Source: an uncultured Bacteroides sp. (GTDB lineage Bacteria; Bacteroidota; Bacteroidia; Bacteroidales; UBA932). Taken from it: a stretch of DNA of 64,000 bases. Below the pieces are notes generated by a model, which searched no databases, had not been told where the DNA came from, and saw nothing but the letters and a program-made list of their open reading frames with translations. Positions 9,937 through 18,265 of the stretch are shown in pieces; the stretch's first letter is position 1; every line of letters begins with the position of its first letter. The stretch spans positions 62,001 through 126,000 of the forward strand of contig UREV01000001.1 in the NCBI GenBank assembly GCA_900546925.1. Direction: 5' to 3'. The position numbers and the translations under genes are program-made.

Positions 9937-10517
9937 GCCTCCATCAGGGCTTTAAGATACCTTGTCGGCTCCTTCGCCTGCCATAGCGCGCCCAAAACCG
10001 CAGCTCCGCCGAAACCCATCGAGCGGAGTTCCGGAATGTACTCCAGGCTGACACCCCCGAGCGCGAGCACCTTACTGTCGATAATCCCCTTGTCGGCTGC
10101 CTGTTTCAGGTCAATGCGGGAGAACGCAGCGCCATATCCTTCTTTGGATATGCTATCGTATATCGGGCTGAGAAACAGATAGTTGCACTTGGATTTATAC
10201 TGAATTATCTCTGCTATGCTGTGGCATGAGCGGGATATTGTAATGTCCTGCTCAGCGGTGGTTTTATGATACTCCGGATTACGTGAATTAAGATGCACGC
10301 CCCCGAGCGGAAACCTCGATATCAGGTTAAAATGATCATGAAGAACGATGCGGCCATAATATTGGCTGTCAATGTTTTGCAACCATGATGCGAGATCTTC
10401 TTCCGATGATTTCGGTTTGCGCAGATGCAGACGCTCCATTCCCGCACGGAAAAGATTGTTCACTAATTCCGTCTCACCCTCGAAGAAGTCTGGTCTGGTT
10501 ATGACTATGATTTTCAT
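9933..10517 (-). CDS. tenI: TenI/ThiE-like thiamine protein (probable thiazole tautomerase)
   Basis: 194 residues, last gene of the minus-strand thiamine operon; its ATG overlaps the thiF stop by 4 bases. It is a short TIM-barrel of the ThiE superfamily: GMERLHLRKP, VLHDHFNLI, GGVHLN and a C-terminal LALGGVSLEYIPEL phosphate site. A second, better thiamine phosphate synthase (13365-14006) is in the same operon, so this copy is more likely the TenI-type tautomerase that aromatises the thiazole product of ThiG. Residues alone do not settle this. Confidence 0.75.
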   Translation of the reverse strand: MKIIVITRPDFFEGETELVNNLFRAGMERLHLRKPKSSEEDLASWLQNIDSQYYGRIVLHDHFNLISRFPLGGVHLNSRNPEYHKTTAEQDITISRSCHSIAEIIQYKSKCNYLFLSPIYDSISKEGYGAAFSRIDLKQAADKGIIDSKVLALGGVSLEYIPELRSMGFGGAAVLGALWQAKEPTRYLKALMEA

Positions 10518-11227
10518 GGCAGTTCGATGATATAAGATTCCATGGTTCTCAGGTCGATGCTCCAGAGTTTTCCGATAAGCGGTTCTCCGAAACCTGCTGC
10601 TATCTGCAGCACCTGATTCGCTTCCACGCTGCCTGTGACTGCCGGCGTGATGCCGAGCACAGCCTTGCTTGGCGGAGTCATGGAAATCATTTCTTCCTCA
10701 TCGTATAAATCTCTGTAAGAGTGGATTTTACCATTGCTGTCGGGCATTCCGAATACGGAAACTTGTCCGTTGAGACCCTGAATACTGCCGTAGACATAAG
10801 GTTTGCCGAGTGCGAGACAGGCATCGTTTACGACAAATCGTGTGGCGAAATTGTCGCATCCGTCGACGACGATATCGTAACACGAAATGATCTCTTCGGC
10901 ATTGACCTTAGACAAAAAACAGTCGTAGGTATCGATTTTTACGCTCCCGTTCAGGGCGTGAAGCCTTCTTTTGGCGCACTCGACCTTGCTGGTTCCGACC
11001 TCGGACTCGCAGTAGAGCGTCTGGCGCTGGAGGTTCGACTCACTCACTTTGTCAGCGTCGATTATCCCTAAGGTGCCGATGCCTGCAGCGGTGAGGTAAG
11101 TGGCTATAGGTGAGCCTAATCCGCCTACGCCAAAGAGCAGAACTTTAGTGGCGGAGAGCCTTTTCTGACCCTCCGCCCCAAGTTCAGGAAGCATAATCTG
11201 TCTGGAATATCTTTCTGCTGAATCCAT
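10514..11227 (-). CDS. thiF: ThiF/MoeB-type E1-like adenylyltransferase (ThiS activation)
   Basis: 237 residues. Activates the C-terminal Gly-Gly of ThiS by adenylation so that it can carry sulfur for thiazole formation. Seen are ERYSRQIMLPE (Arg finger), the ATP-binding GVGGLGSPIATYLTAAG, DADKVSESNLQRQ and DGCDNFATR. The four zinc-binding Cys of E. coli ThiF/MoeB (two CxxC pairs) are absent: the first position reads MTPPSKAVLG and the chain stops before the second. It lies 205 bases after thiH, the gap being filled by a 188-bp repeat element. Confidence 0.88.
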   Translation of the reverse strand: MDSAERYSRQIMLPELGAEGQKRLSATKVLLFGVGGLGSPIATYLTAAGIGTLGIIDADKVSESNLQRQTLYCESEVGTSKVECAKRRLHALNGSVKIDTYDCFLSKVNAEEIISCYDIVVDGCDNFATRFVVNDACLALGKPYVYGSIQGLNGQVSVFGMPDSNGKIHSYRDLYDEEEMISMTPPSKAVLGITPAVTGSVEANQVLQIAAGFGEPLIGKLWSIDLRTMESYIIELP

Positions 11228-11241
11228 AGATTATTTTATAT

Positions 11242-11429
11242 AAGTTTCGCAAATGCGAAACACCGCTTATCGAGCCCGAGAGGGCGAAAGTAAGTCCCTT
11301 CCCCGAGGGGAGGGATTTAGGGTGAGGGTAACGTGCACGCAAAAAGAGCGTGGGGCTTAAGGCCTTCGAATGAGTGATAACCCTCAAATAAGCGCTTGCA
11401 CTCAGCAAGTTTAATAACTTGCGAAACTT
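11242..11429 (+). repeat. 188-bp MITE-like element, copy A
   Basis: Begins AAGTTTCGCAA and ends TTGCGAAACTT, a perfect 11-bp terminal inverted repeat. The same 188-bp element is at 51804-51991 with scattered differences, and a reversed fragment is at 38123-38192. No transposase is encoded. It sits inside the thiamine operon, 3 bases after the thiH stop and 14 before the thiF start. Its thiH-proximal end folds as GCAAGTT-ATTA-AACTTGC on the transcribed strand, so it may act as an RNA processing or partial termination site. Confidence 0.8.
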
Positions 11430-11432
11430 GAG

Positions 11433-12563
11433 TTATTTAATATTTACTTTGTCGAAGCTGGCATCCCAGTCTTTCCACACCGGTTCGCGACCGAGTTCTT
11501 TCAGACGTCTGTCTATCTCTACAGCAGTTCTTTCGTCACTTACGTGGAACTGTTCGAGCGCTGTCGGATAGGTGTAATATCCACCCGGATCGGTCTTGCT
11601 CTCGGCACTCATGGTGGTGACTCCGAGGGTAGCCATGTGGTCCCTGATGTTGGCCGGCTCGCGGGTAGAGTATGAGATATCTACGTCGTGGTCGAAGATT
11701 CGCATGGCGAAGGTGACTTGTGCGAGCTGCTTGTCAGTCATCACGCAATTCGGCTGGAATCCGCCGTTCTCTGCCGGACGCATACGCGGGAAGTTTACGC
11801 TGTATTTGGTTCTCCAGTAATGTTTCTGGAGGTAGCGCAGATGGTAAGCCATCATCGTTATGTCAGTGCGCCACTCTTTCTCCAAACCGATGAGCACGCC
11901 CATCCCGATGGAATGTACACCGGCCTGTCCCATACGGTCGAAGCCGTTGCAACGCCAGTCGAAGTTGGCCTTCATTCCACGTGGGTGGTAAATGTTGTAA
12001 TGTGCTCTGTTATAGGTCTCCTGGAAGCAGATGACGCCGTTCATTCCATGATGGGTGAGCTCGGCGTAATCTTCAGCAGAGAGAGGCATCACCTCGAGTT
12101 TGAGGTTCGAGAAGTACTTCTTGGCGATGTCGAGAGCCTTCGCGAGATAAGGCACGCCGGCCTTTACCGGGTTCTCTCCGGTGACTATCAGCAAATTCTC
12201 GAACGGGGCCAGTTTCTTTATCGCCTTGTACTCGTCCTCGCACTGTTCCGGTGTCAGAATTACCCTCGGCATCGGGTTGGTCGCGTGGAATCCGCAATAT
12301 ACGCAATGATTTATGCAAGAGTTAGTTATATAGAGAGGAATGAACATCGACATGGTCTTTCCGAATCTCTCCTCCGTGTATTTGCGGCTGAGCGCAGCCA
12401 TGGTTTCGAGATAAGGCTCGGCGGCAGGGGAGATCAGTGCCATGAAATCCTCCACGTCGCAGTGCTCTTTTCCCAAAGCGCGTCTTACGTCCCTGTCGGT
12501 CTTGGCCGCGATCTTGGCGGTCGTCTCGTCCCAATCTATTTTTGCAAGTTCATCTGTAAACAT
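11433..12563 (-). CDS. thiH: 2-iminoacetate synthase (tyrosine lyase), radical SAM
   Basis: 376 residues. Cleaves tyrosine to 2-iminoacetate (dehydroglycine) for the thiazole ring; this is the oxygen-sensitive route, fitting an anaerobe, in place of ThiO. The radical-SAM cluster motif CxxxCxxC is present as CINHCVYCGF at about residues 87-96. GENPVKAG, EVMPLSAEDY and the C-terminal region (SYSTREPANIRDH) match ThiH. It lies 11 bases after thiG. Confidence 0.96.
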   Translation of the reverse strand: MFTDELAKIDWDETTAKIAAKTDRDVRRALGKEHCDVEDFMALISPAAEPYLETMAALSRKYTEERFGKTMSMFIPLYITNSCINHCVYCGFHATNPMPRVILTPEQCEDEYKAIKKLAPFENLLIVTGENPVKAGVPYLAKALDIAKKYFSNLKLEVMPLSAEDYAELTHHGMNGVICFQETYNRAHYNIYHPRGMKANFDWRCNGFDRMGQAGVHSIGMGVLIGLEKEWRTDITMMAYHLRYLQKHYWRTKYSVNFPRMRPAENGGFQPNCVMTDKQLAQVTFAMRIFDHDVDISYSTREPANIRDHMATLGVTTMSAESKTDPGGYYTYPTALEQFHVSDERTAVEIDRRLKELGREPVWKDWDASFDKVNIK

Positions 12564-12574
12564 TCCTACCTCCT

Positions 12575-13354
12575 TTATTCTTCATTCAAGAAGGCTGTAA
12601 GCGGAGAACTTGCTTCTGCGATAAATCCGTTGCTCTGTGCGCCAAGTCCTGCTTCGAATGCCATTCTGCCGGCCTCTACTGCATTCTTGAAAGCGACTGC
12701 CATAGCCTCAGGATCGCCTGCGACTGCGATAGCGGTGTTTACCAGACAAGCAGATGCTCCCATTTCCATCGCCTCAGCAGCGTGACTTGGTGCTCCGATA
12801 CCTGCATCCACTACGACAGGAACAGTGGCCTGCTCGATGATGATGCGGAGGAAGTCCCTGGTCTGCAATCCTTTATTTGTTCCGATTGGCGCTCCGAGAG
12901 GCATGACTGCTGCAGCTCCGGCCTCTTCGAGATGCTTGCAAAGTGTAGGGTCAGCCTGACAATAAGGAAGTACCACGAAGCCGAGTTTTACAAGTTGTTC
13001 AGTAGCCTTCAGGGTCTCTATGGAGTCTGGAAGAAGGTATCTCGGGTCCGGATGAATCTCCAGTTTAAGCCAATTGGTGCCGAATGCCTCGCGTGCCATC
13101 TGTGCAGCGAAAACCGCCTCTTCAGCATTTCTTACTCCTGAAGTGTTCGGAAGAAGCTGGATGCCCGGATGCTGTATATGCTTCAGCATGTCGTCTTCCT
13201 TGTCTTCAAGTTCCACACGCTTCATTGCAAGAGTCACCATTTCGGTGCCTGATGAGAGTATTGCTTTCTCCATCAGAGAGTTGGAATCGAATTTTCCGGT
13301 TCCGAGAAAAAGTCGGGAATTAAATTCCTTTCCTGCAATAATCAATTTTTCCAT
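12575..13354 (-). CDS. thiG: Thiazole synthase
   Basis: 259 residues, TIM barrel. Condenses DXP, 2-iminoacetate and ThiS-thiocarboxylate sulfur into thiazole phosphate. Seen are [21 protein letters not shown] with the Schiff-base Lys, PNTSG, the [18 protein letters not shown] phosphate region and [20 protein letters not shown]. Normal length. Ten bases after thiE. Confidence 0.97.
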   Translation of the reverse strand: MEKLIIAGKEFNSRLFLGTGKFDSNSLMEKAILSSGTEMVTLAMKRVELEDKEDDMLKHIQHPGIQLLPNTSGVRNAEEAVFAAQMAREAFGTNWLKLEIHPDPRYLLPDSIETLKATEQLVKLGFVVLPYCQADPTLCKHLEEAGAAAVMPLGAPIGTNKGLQTRDFLRIIIEQATVPVVVDAGIGAPSHAAEAMEMGASACLVNTAIAVAGDPEAMAVAFKNAVEAGRMAFEAGLGAQSNGFIAEASSPLTAFLNEE

Positions 13355-13364
13355 TTTATAATTT

Positions 13365-14006
13365 TTATAATCCGGAGCCCTGTTTTTCGAAAGGCTCCAA
13401 AGTTTTCAATATATTTTCTGTCATCGCCACCGGATCTGCCGCGCCCAGGATCGCCCCGCTCAGCGCGATGCCCGTCACCCCTGTCGCCATGATGGCCGGA
13501 ATGTCCGCGACGGTTATCCCGCCTATCGCAACTATGGGAAGGTCAATGCCTTTGTCTCTCATGTTCTGGACAATGCTCTTGTAACCTTCGAGTCCAAGCA
13601 CCGGGGACAACTTCTTTTTAGTCGTGGTAAATCTGAATGGACCGCATCCGATATAGTCAGCGCCTTGCTTATGCAGACGGACGATATCTTCTATGGTGTT
13701 GGCCGTGCCGCCGATGATTTTCCCGTTTCCGAGAATCTTCCTGGCTTCATCTACCGGCATGTCATTCTTTCCGAGATGAACACCGTCGGCTCCTGCCCGT
13801 TCCACCAGTTCCACATGGTCATCGAGGATGAATTTCGCTCCGTACTGACGGCACAGAGGAAGCGCCTCTTCAGCATTGACAAGAACCTCTTCCGCGGAAG
13901 CGTCTTTCATGCGAAGCTGGATCCATTTGCATCCTCCTTCCAGAGCCATGCGTATCCCCTCTACATATCCGATAGTCGGGGTGAAGTGTGAAATGTATTG
14001 GAACAT
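13365..14006 (-). CDS. thiE: Thiamine phosphate synthase
   Basis: 213 residues. Couples HMP-PP with thiazole phosphate to give thiamine phosphate. Seen are [14 protein letters not shown] (pyrophosphate Arg/Lys), [50 protein letters not shown] and AIGGI near the C-terminus. It is the canonical member of the two ThiE-like genes in this operon. Six bases after thiS. Confidence 0.95.
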   Translation of the reverse strand: MFQYISHFTPTIGYVEGIRMALEGGCKWIQLRMKDASAEEVLVNAEEALPLCRQYGAKFILDDHVELVERAGADGVHLGKNDMPVDEARKILGNGKIIGGTANTIEDIVRLHKQGADYIGCGPFRFTTTKKKLSPVLGLEGYKSIVQNMRDKGIDLPIVAIGGITVADIPAIMATGVTGIALSGAILGAADPVAMTENILKTLEPFEKQGSGL

Positions 14007-14012
14007 AGCCTG

Positions 14013-14210
14013 TTAACCTCCGCAAGAAGCCCTGATTACAAGAACATTGACCCCCTCTGTAAGAGTGAAATCAGCCCATTCGCTGCGGGGAATCATCTTG
14101 TTCGAGACGGCTGCGGCGACACCTTTTTCAGGCCAGCCAAGCTGCTCGGACAATTCTTTGAGTGTGGAGGCGCTGGTCTCCACAGACTTGCTGTTTACTG
14201 TGATATTCAT
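14013..14210 (-). CDS. thiS: Sulfur carrier protein ThiS
   Basis: 65 residues, ubiquitin-like fold, ending in the required Gly-Gly (RASCGG). It carries thiocarboxylate sulfur from ThiF to ThiG. MNITVNSK and LSEQLGWPEKGVAAAVSNKMIPRSEW are typical. Three bases after thiD. Confidence 0.94.
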   Translation of the reverse strand: MNITVNSKSVETSASTLKELSEQLGWPEKGVAAAVSNKMIPRSEWADFTLTEGVNVLVIRASCGG

Positions 14211-14213
14211 GCT

Positions 14214-15032
14214 TTAGTCTTGTTTCCACAATGCCCAGAAATGTTTCACCGGACCGAATCCGTGTCCGATTTCATATTCCGCTCCGGCGATTATGGCATC
14301 ATTTATATAATTCTTGGCTGCCGCTGCCGCTTCAGGAAGAGGCAAGCCTTTGGCCAACATCGATGCGAAAGCGGATGAAAGTGTACATCCTGTTCCGTGG
14401 GTGTTTTTCGTATGGATACGTGCTGAAGGCAGTTCGTAAATCTTGCCGTCCTCGACGTCGTAGAAAATGTCCACGAGTTTTTCTTCCGTGAGATGTCCGG
14501 CTTTCAGCAAAACGCTGGCTCCGCATTTGTCTGCGAGACGTTTTGCAGCATCAGGAAGCTCTTTCTGGACGGAAAGTTTCTCTCCGCCGAGCAGAATCTC
14601 CGCTTCCGGAATGTTCGGAGTGATGACTCTCGCTCTCGGAAGCAGGTCTGAAACCAATGATGCTATGGCTTCCTCTTCGATGAGTCTATGCCCTGAGGTA
14701 GAGACCATTACGGGGTCCAATACCACATTTTTCGCATCGAACTTGTCCAGCATTTTTCTGACGCAATGCACGACTTCAGAGGAGTGGAGCATGCCGATTT
14801 TGATAGCGTCCGCTCCTATGTCTGACAGCACTGCGTCTATCTGGCCTTCCAATATTTCTACCGGAACGGCATGCACGGCGCTGACTCCCAATGTGTTCTG
14901 AACAGTGATGGCAGTCAGGGCAGATGCCGCATAGCAACCGCACGCGGATATGGTCTTGATATCCGCCTGGACTCCTGCGCCTCCGCCGGAATCGCTGCCT
15001 GCTATCGTGAGAACTCTTTTGTATTGTTTCAT
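14214..15032 (-). CDS. thiD: Hydroxymethylpyrimidine (phosphate) kinase
   Basis: 272 residues, ribokinase-like. Phosphorylates HMP and HMP-P. Seen are TIAGSDSGGGAGVQADIKTISACG, VLDPVMVSTSGHRL and the catalytic anion-hole NTHGTGCTLSSAFAS. With tenA upstream, this gives a pyrimidine salvage route. No thiC lies in the window. Confidence 0.96.
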   Translation of the reverse strand: MKQYKRVLTIAGSDSGGGAGVQADIKTISACGCYAASALTAITVQNTLGVSAVHAVPVEILEGQIDAVLSDIGADAIKIGMLHSSEVVHCVRKMLDKFDAKNVVLDPVMVSTSGHRLIEEEAIASLVSDLLPRARVITPNIPEAEILLGGEKLSVQKELPDAAKRLADKCGASVLLKAGHLTEEKLVDIFYDVEDGKIYELPSARIHTKNTHGTGCTLSSAFASMLAKGLPLPEAAAAAKNYINDAIIAGAEYEIGHGFGPVKHFWALWKQD

Positions 15033-15046
15033 GTTACTCTATAATT

Positions 15047-15679
15047 TTAATAACTCTGGTCCCAGAACAGAAGCTCGAACTTGACGGACTCGACGAATGC
15101 GCGGGTCATCTTCTCGCGCTTTTCAGGCCCCTCCTTTTCGGCGAGCTCATCCGTCAGCCTGATGCTGTATTCCGTACCCTCGTCCATCATCGTCGACGAG
15201 TAGCACTCGATCCAGCTCCGGTAAGGATTTCCTTCGAGTCTGGCGATGCTCCGGATGTAGCTGCCGACCTCATTGTAAACCCACATGCAGGGCAACATCG
15301 CCGCCATCGAGACCGCCAAATCGCGTTCCGCGATGATTCCCGATGTGTGCCGCATATAGCCCAAAGTCCCCGCAAGAGGTTCATTGTCAATGCTTTCGAA
15401 GCCCATCTCTGCGAGTTGTTCGTGAAGCGCGTTTTCTGTGTCAATGCTTTCCTGAGCGAATTTTCTGTAGAGGTCCTGTAGCGTTCCTTCAGGCAGCATC
15501 GCCGCCAGGTCCCGCATTTCATGGCCATAGTTCGCCAGGTAAATCTTGTCCTGCGTGAGGTATCTTGCGAACGATTCTTTTGGAAGGGTTCCGTCAGCGA
15601 GTCCTTTCACGAAAGGATGGTTGTGGATTTCCTCCAGAATCGGCCCGATTTTATGCCATGCTTCTTCACTCCAGCTCAT
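15047..15679 (-). CDS. tenA: TenA-family aminopyrimidine aminohydrolase / thiaminase II
   Basis: 210 residues, all-helical. Hydrolyses aminomethyl-pyrimidine breakdown products of thiamine to HMP for reuse. The catalytic Cys of TenA is present in MLPCMWVYNEVG (about residue 130), with HPFVKGLADGTLPKESFARYL-type N-terminal features. Fourteen bases before thiD, so the two salvage enzymes are coupled. Confidence 0.93.
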   Translation of the reverse strand: MSWSEEAWHKIGPILEEIHNHPFVKGLADGTLPKESFARYLTQDKIYLANYGHEMRDLAAMLPEGTLQDLYRKFAQESIDTENALHEQLAEMGFESIDNEPLAGTLGYMRHTSGIIAERDLAVSMAAMLPCMWVYNEVGSYIRSIARLEGNPYRSWIECYSSTMMDEGTEYSIRLTDELAEKEGPEKREKMTRAFVESVKFELLFWDQSY

Positions 15680-15705
15680 GATTGTGCTCCTTGTCCTGTG
15701 GCGGA

Positions 15706-16410
15706 TTATTCCTTGTAACCTATAATGGCTACGTAAGAGCCTCTGTCATAGCCCTCTACAGGATCTTCTACCGCGGTGTAGGAGTAGTGAGGATCCAGTG
15801 TAAGTGTCTGGCTATATTCCAGATTGCCGAATCCGTTGGCTTTCATGATGTCTGATTTTTCCTTTGTGGTACGCCAAGAAGCCTGTTTTACGAGCTCTAT
15901 CGGATATGGGTCCTTAGGTTTGCAACCTTCGAGAAGCGGATGGTCCCATGTTCCCACTGCGAGTGCAAGGTTGTAGATAAGTCCGTATGGACTTTCCTTA
16001 GGGACGTCGATGACTACTGCTTTTCCACCTTTGCGGAGTGCCCTGTGTGCTTTTCTGAGTGCAAGTCCGAGGTCTTGCATATAGCATGGACATCCGTTGA
16101 AAAGAACTGTGTCATAGAGGTTTTCGCCGTAGTCGGCATCTTCCGCGGTGTTGATTTCCACGTCGAATCCACGTTTTCTTGCGATGTTCGCCATTCCTTC
16201 AGCAGGCTCTATGCCGTGCTCTATGCGGATGCCGTAACGGTCTTCAAGAAGTTTCTCGAACAATGCGCTTCCGCATCCGATAGATAGAATCTTTCCCGAG
16301 TCTTTCAGACACGCGGCCACAAGCCTGAGTTCTGTTTCAAGTACGTTGGTGTTTTCCAGAAACCATGCATCGTATTCTGATGCATACTGGTCAAATGCCT
16401 GATATCCCAT
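15706..16410 (-). CDS. Class I SAM-dependent methyltransferase of the thiamine regulon, substrate unknown
   Basis: 234 residues and the first gene after the TPP riboswitch, 26 bases before tenA. A Rossmann methyltransferase: motif I ILSIGCGSALFEKLL, acidic motif II (EHGIEPAEGM), post-I LFNGCPCYMQDL, and GGKAVVIDVPKE. I do not recognise its subfamily. Its place shows control by thiamine pyrophosphate, so it may act on a thiamine-related metabolite, perhaps detoxifying or salvaging a thiazole or pyrimidine breakdown product. That is inference from position only. Confidence 0.8.
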   Translation of the reverse strand: MGYQAFDQYASEYDAWFLENTNVLETELRLVAACLKDSGKILSIGCGSALFEKLLEDRYGIRIEHGIEPAEGMANIARKRGFDVEINTAEDADYGENLYDTVLFNGCPCYMQDLGLALRKAHRALRKGGKAVVIDVPKESPYGLIYNLALAVGTWDHPLLEGCKPKDPYPIELVKQASWRTTKEKSDIMKANGFGNLEYSQTLTLDPHYSYTAVEDPVEGYDRGSYVAIIGYKE

Positions 16411-16489
16411 ATCTTAAATGTTTAAATTATTTAGCGTAGCCATCACCGGGGGAGATTGTCATCCGCAGAATATAGGATAACATGGATTT

Positions 16490-16566
16490 CAATTCCTACG
16501 GCAGCATTATCTGCTTCAGGTTTTGAGGGTATGATCTCAGCCGAATTTGTGCGGCACCCCTTTGAT
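16490..16566 (-). ncRNA. TPP riboswitch (THI element) of the thiamine operon
   Basis: Reading the minus strand from 16566, the conserved parts appear in order: AAAGGGGTGCC, CTGAGATCATACCC, AAACCTGA, then AGATAATGCTGCCGTAGGAA. These are the universal THI-box blocks, including the pyrimidine-sensing CTGAGA and pyrophosphate-sensing GATAATGC..CG.AGG. About 80 bases separate the aptamer from the first gene (methyltransferase, ATG at 16410). I see no clear U-tract terminator there, so control of translation initiation is likelier. Confidence 0.93.
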
Positions 16567-16576
16567 GTCTGTCAGG

Positions 16577-16584
16577 CAAATATA
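16577..16584 (-). promoter_or_regulatory. TAnnTTTG promoter of the thiamine operon
   Basis: TATATTTG on the minus strand; initiation a few bases downstream would begin the transcript just before the TPP aptamer. Confidence 0.65.
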
Positions 16585-16639
16585 GTAAATTGTCTGCTTA
16601 TCAGCAAAAACAACTCGTAAATCATTTGCAAATAAGTTG

Positions 16640-16647
16640 TATCTTTG
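16640..16647 (+). promoter_or_regulatory. TAnnTTTG promoter of sufCD
   Basis: TATCTTTG on the plus strand, 23 bases before the sufC ATG, divergent from the thiamine promoter. Confidence 0.6.
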
Positions 16648-16670
16648 TGGTTAGATAAAACTTTAGAGAT

Positions 16671-17420
16671 ATGGCAAACGATATATTGTTGGAAATCAAA
16701 GGTCTGCATGCATCGGTAGGTGACAAGGAAATCCTTAAAGGCATTGACCTGACCATCAGAAAGGGCGAAATTCACGCTGTCATGGGACCGAACGGTGCCG
16801 GAAAGAGTACATTGTCGAGTGTGCTCACCGGAAAACCTTTATATACGGTCACTGAGGGAAGCATCACATTTATGGGCAAGGATTTGCTGGCGATGTCTCC
16901 TGAGGAGCGTTCTTGGGCCGGTATTTTCATGTCGTTCCAGTATCCGATAGAAATCCCTGGCGTGACCATCACTAATTTCATGAAGACCGCTATCAACGCG
17001 AAGCGTAAGTCAGAGGGCCTCGAACCGATGAAAGGCGGTGAGTTCCTGAAACTTATGAAAGAGAAGATGGCTTTCGTACAGATGCGTCCTGAGTTTGCCA
17101 AGAGAGAGGTGAATGTGGGCTTTTCCGGAGGTGAGAAGAAGCGTAACGAGATTTTCCAGATGGCTATGCTGGATCCTACGCTCTCCATTTTGGACGAGAC
17201 CGACAGCGGATTGGATGTGGATGCACTCAGAATCGTGGCTGAGGGTGTGCGTTCTCTGCATACTCCTGAGAAATCGGCCATCGTGATTACTCATTACAAG
17301 AGATTGCTGGATTATATTGTTCCTGATATTGTTCATGTCCTGAAGGACGGAAAGATAGTTGCCACTGCCGGACGTGAGCTTGTGGATGAGATCGAGGAGA
17401 AGGGTTATGACATTTTCTAA
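16671..17420 (+). CDS. sufC: Fe-S cluster assembly ATPase SufC
   Basis: 249 residues, ABC-type ATPase that drives conformational change in SufBD. Walker A is VMGPNGAGKSTLSSV, the signature is NVGFSGGEKKRNEI, Walker B is LSILDETDSGLDVDAL, and the H-loop is IVITHYKRLL. All family landmarks are present. It lies 11 bases before sufD. Confidence 0.97.
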   Translation: MANDILLEIKGLHASVGDKEILKGIDLTIRKGEIHAVMGPNGAGKSTLSSVLTGKPLYTVTEGSITFMGKDLLAMSPEERSWAGIFMSFQYPIEIPGVTITNFMKTAINAKRKSEGLEPMKGGEFLKLMKEKMAFVQMRPEFAKREVNVGFSGGEKKRNEIFQMAMLDPTLSILDETDSGLDVDALRIVAEGVRSLHTPEKSAIVITHYKRLLDYIVPDIVHVLKDGKIVATAGRELVDEIEEKGYDIF

Positions 17421-17431
17421 AGGAGGTTGTT

Positions 17432-18238
17432 ATGGGTATTTATGATGACAATGCTCTTGAGAAATGTCTGAATGAGGCGGAGATGAGCATTTCCGAGAGG
17501 CTTAATCCTGCTCCGAAACATGATGCGGGACATTATGTGGAACTGCCTCTTGTACGAAATGAAAGGACGCTGGAAGTGGCTGAGGGTGAGAGCTATGAGA
17601 AAGTAATCGTACTTGGCGGAGAGACATCGGCATTGACAGAACTCCCATTCGGGAATGTTATCGTCGGTGCTGGAGCGAAGGTGAATCTGGTCATTTTGGT
17701 GCTGCCGGGAGTAAGCGTCGACCTTCCTTTGGCGGTAGATCTGATTGGTGAAGGTTCTGACGTAAATGTCTCAGGATTATATCTTTGCGGTGGCGATGAA
17801 AAGGTGCAAATCCGTACTGAGGTGCGTCATCGTGCTCCTTCTTGTACTTCATATCAGCTGTTCAACGGTATCGCTGCGGGTAGTTCGAAGGTGAAGTTTT
17901 ACGGAAAGATAGTTGTGGCTCCTGATGCTCAGAAAACTGAAGCTTATCAGACGAATCATAATCTTATCGTTTCTTCGGGTGCGAAGGCGGAGGCCAAGCC
18001 GCAGCTGGAGATTTATGCTGATGATGTGAAGTGTTCGCACGGTGCGACTGTGGGTCAGCTCAATGAGGATGAGCAGTTTTACATGCGTTCCCGTGGAATT
18101 CCGGAGGATGAGGCTCGTGTGCTGCAGATGATTTCGTTTATCGCCCCTGTACTTGCGAAGGTGGAGGATGAAAGCAAGCGTGAAGAGTTGCAGTTGACTG
18201 TGGAGACGGCGATCAGGAAGAGTTTGCTCGGTGTTTAA
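17432..18238 (+). CDS. sufD: Fe-S cluster assembly protein SufD
   Basis: 268 residues, short for SufD because the N-terminal part is small. The SufBD beta-helix core is recognisable, with HRAPSCTSYQLFNGIAAGSSKVKFYGKIVVAPDAQKTEAYQTNHNL and the C-terminal DDVKCSHGATVGQLNEDEQFYMRSRGI containing the Fe-S-relevant Cys-Ser-His. It forms the SufBC2D complex. It is part of sufC-sufD-methyltransferase-menG, all closely spaced. Confidence 0.95.
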   Translation: MGIYDDNALEKCLNEAEMSISERLNPAPKHDAGHYVELPLVRNERTLEVAEGESYEKVIVLGGETSALTELPFGNVIVGAGAKVNLVILVLPGVSVDLPLAVDLIGEGSDVNVSGLYLCGGDEKVQIRTEVRHRAPSCTSYQLFNGIAAGSSKVKFYGKIVVAPDAQKTEAYQTNHNLIVSSGAKAEAKPQLEIYADDVKCSHGATVGQLNEDEQFYMRSRGIPEDEARVLQMISFIAPVLAKVEDESKREELQLTVETAIRKSLLGV

Positions 18239-18265
18239 GTAATCGATTCATAATTAGATATATAG

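Noticed and set aside
11184..11408. Conserved short peptide frame on the minus strand of both 188-bp elements
   Set aside because: It crosses the element edge and shares the peptide only because the DNA is shared; no start context, and substitutions do not look codon-constrained.
11688..12785. Long open frame (365 codons) on the plus strand
   Set aside because: Antisense to thiH and thiG, which are clear; composition is that of a shadow frame.
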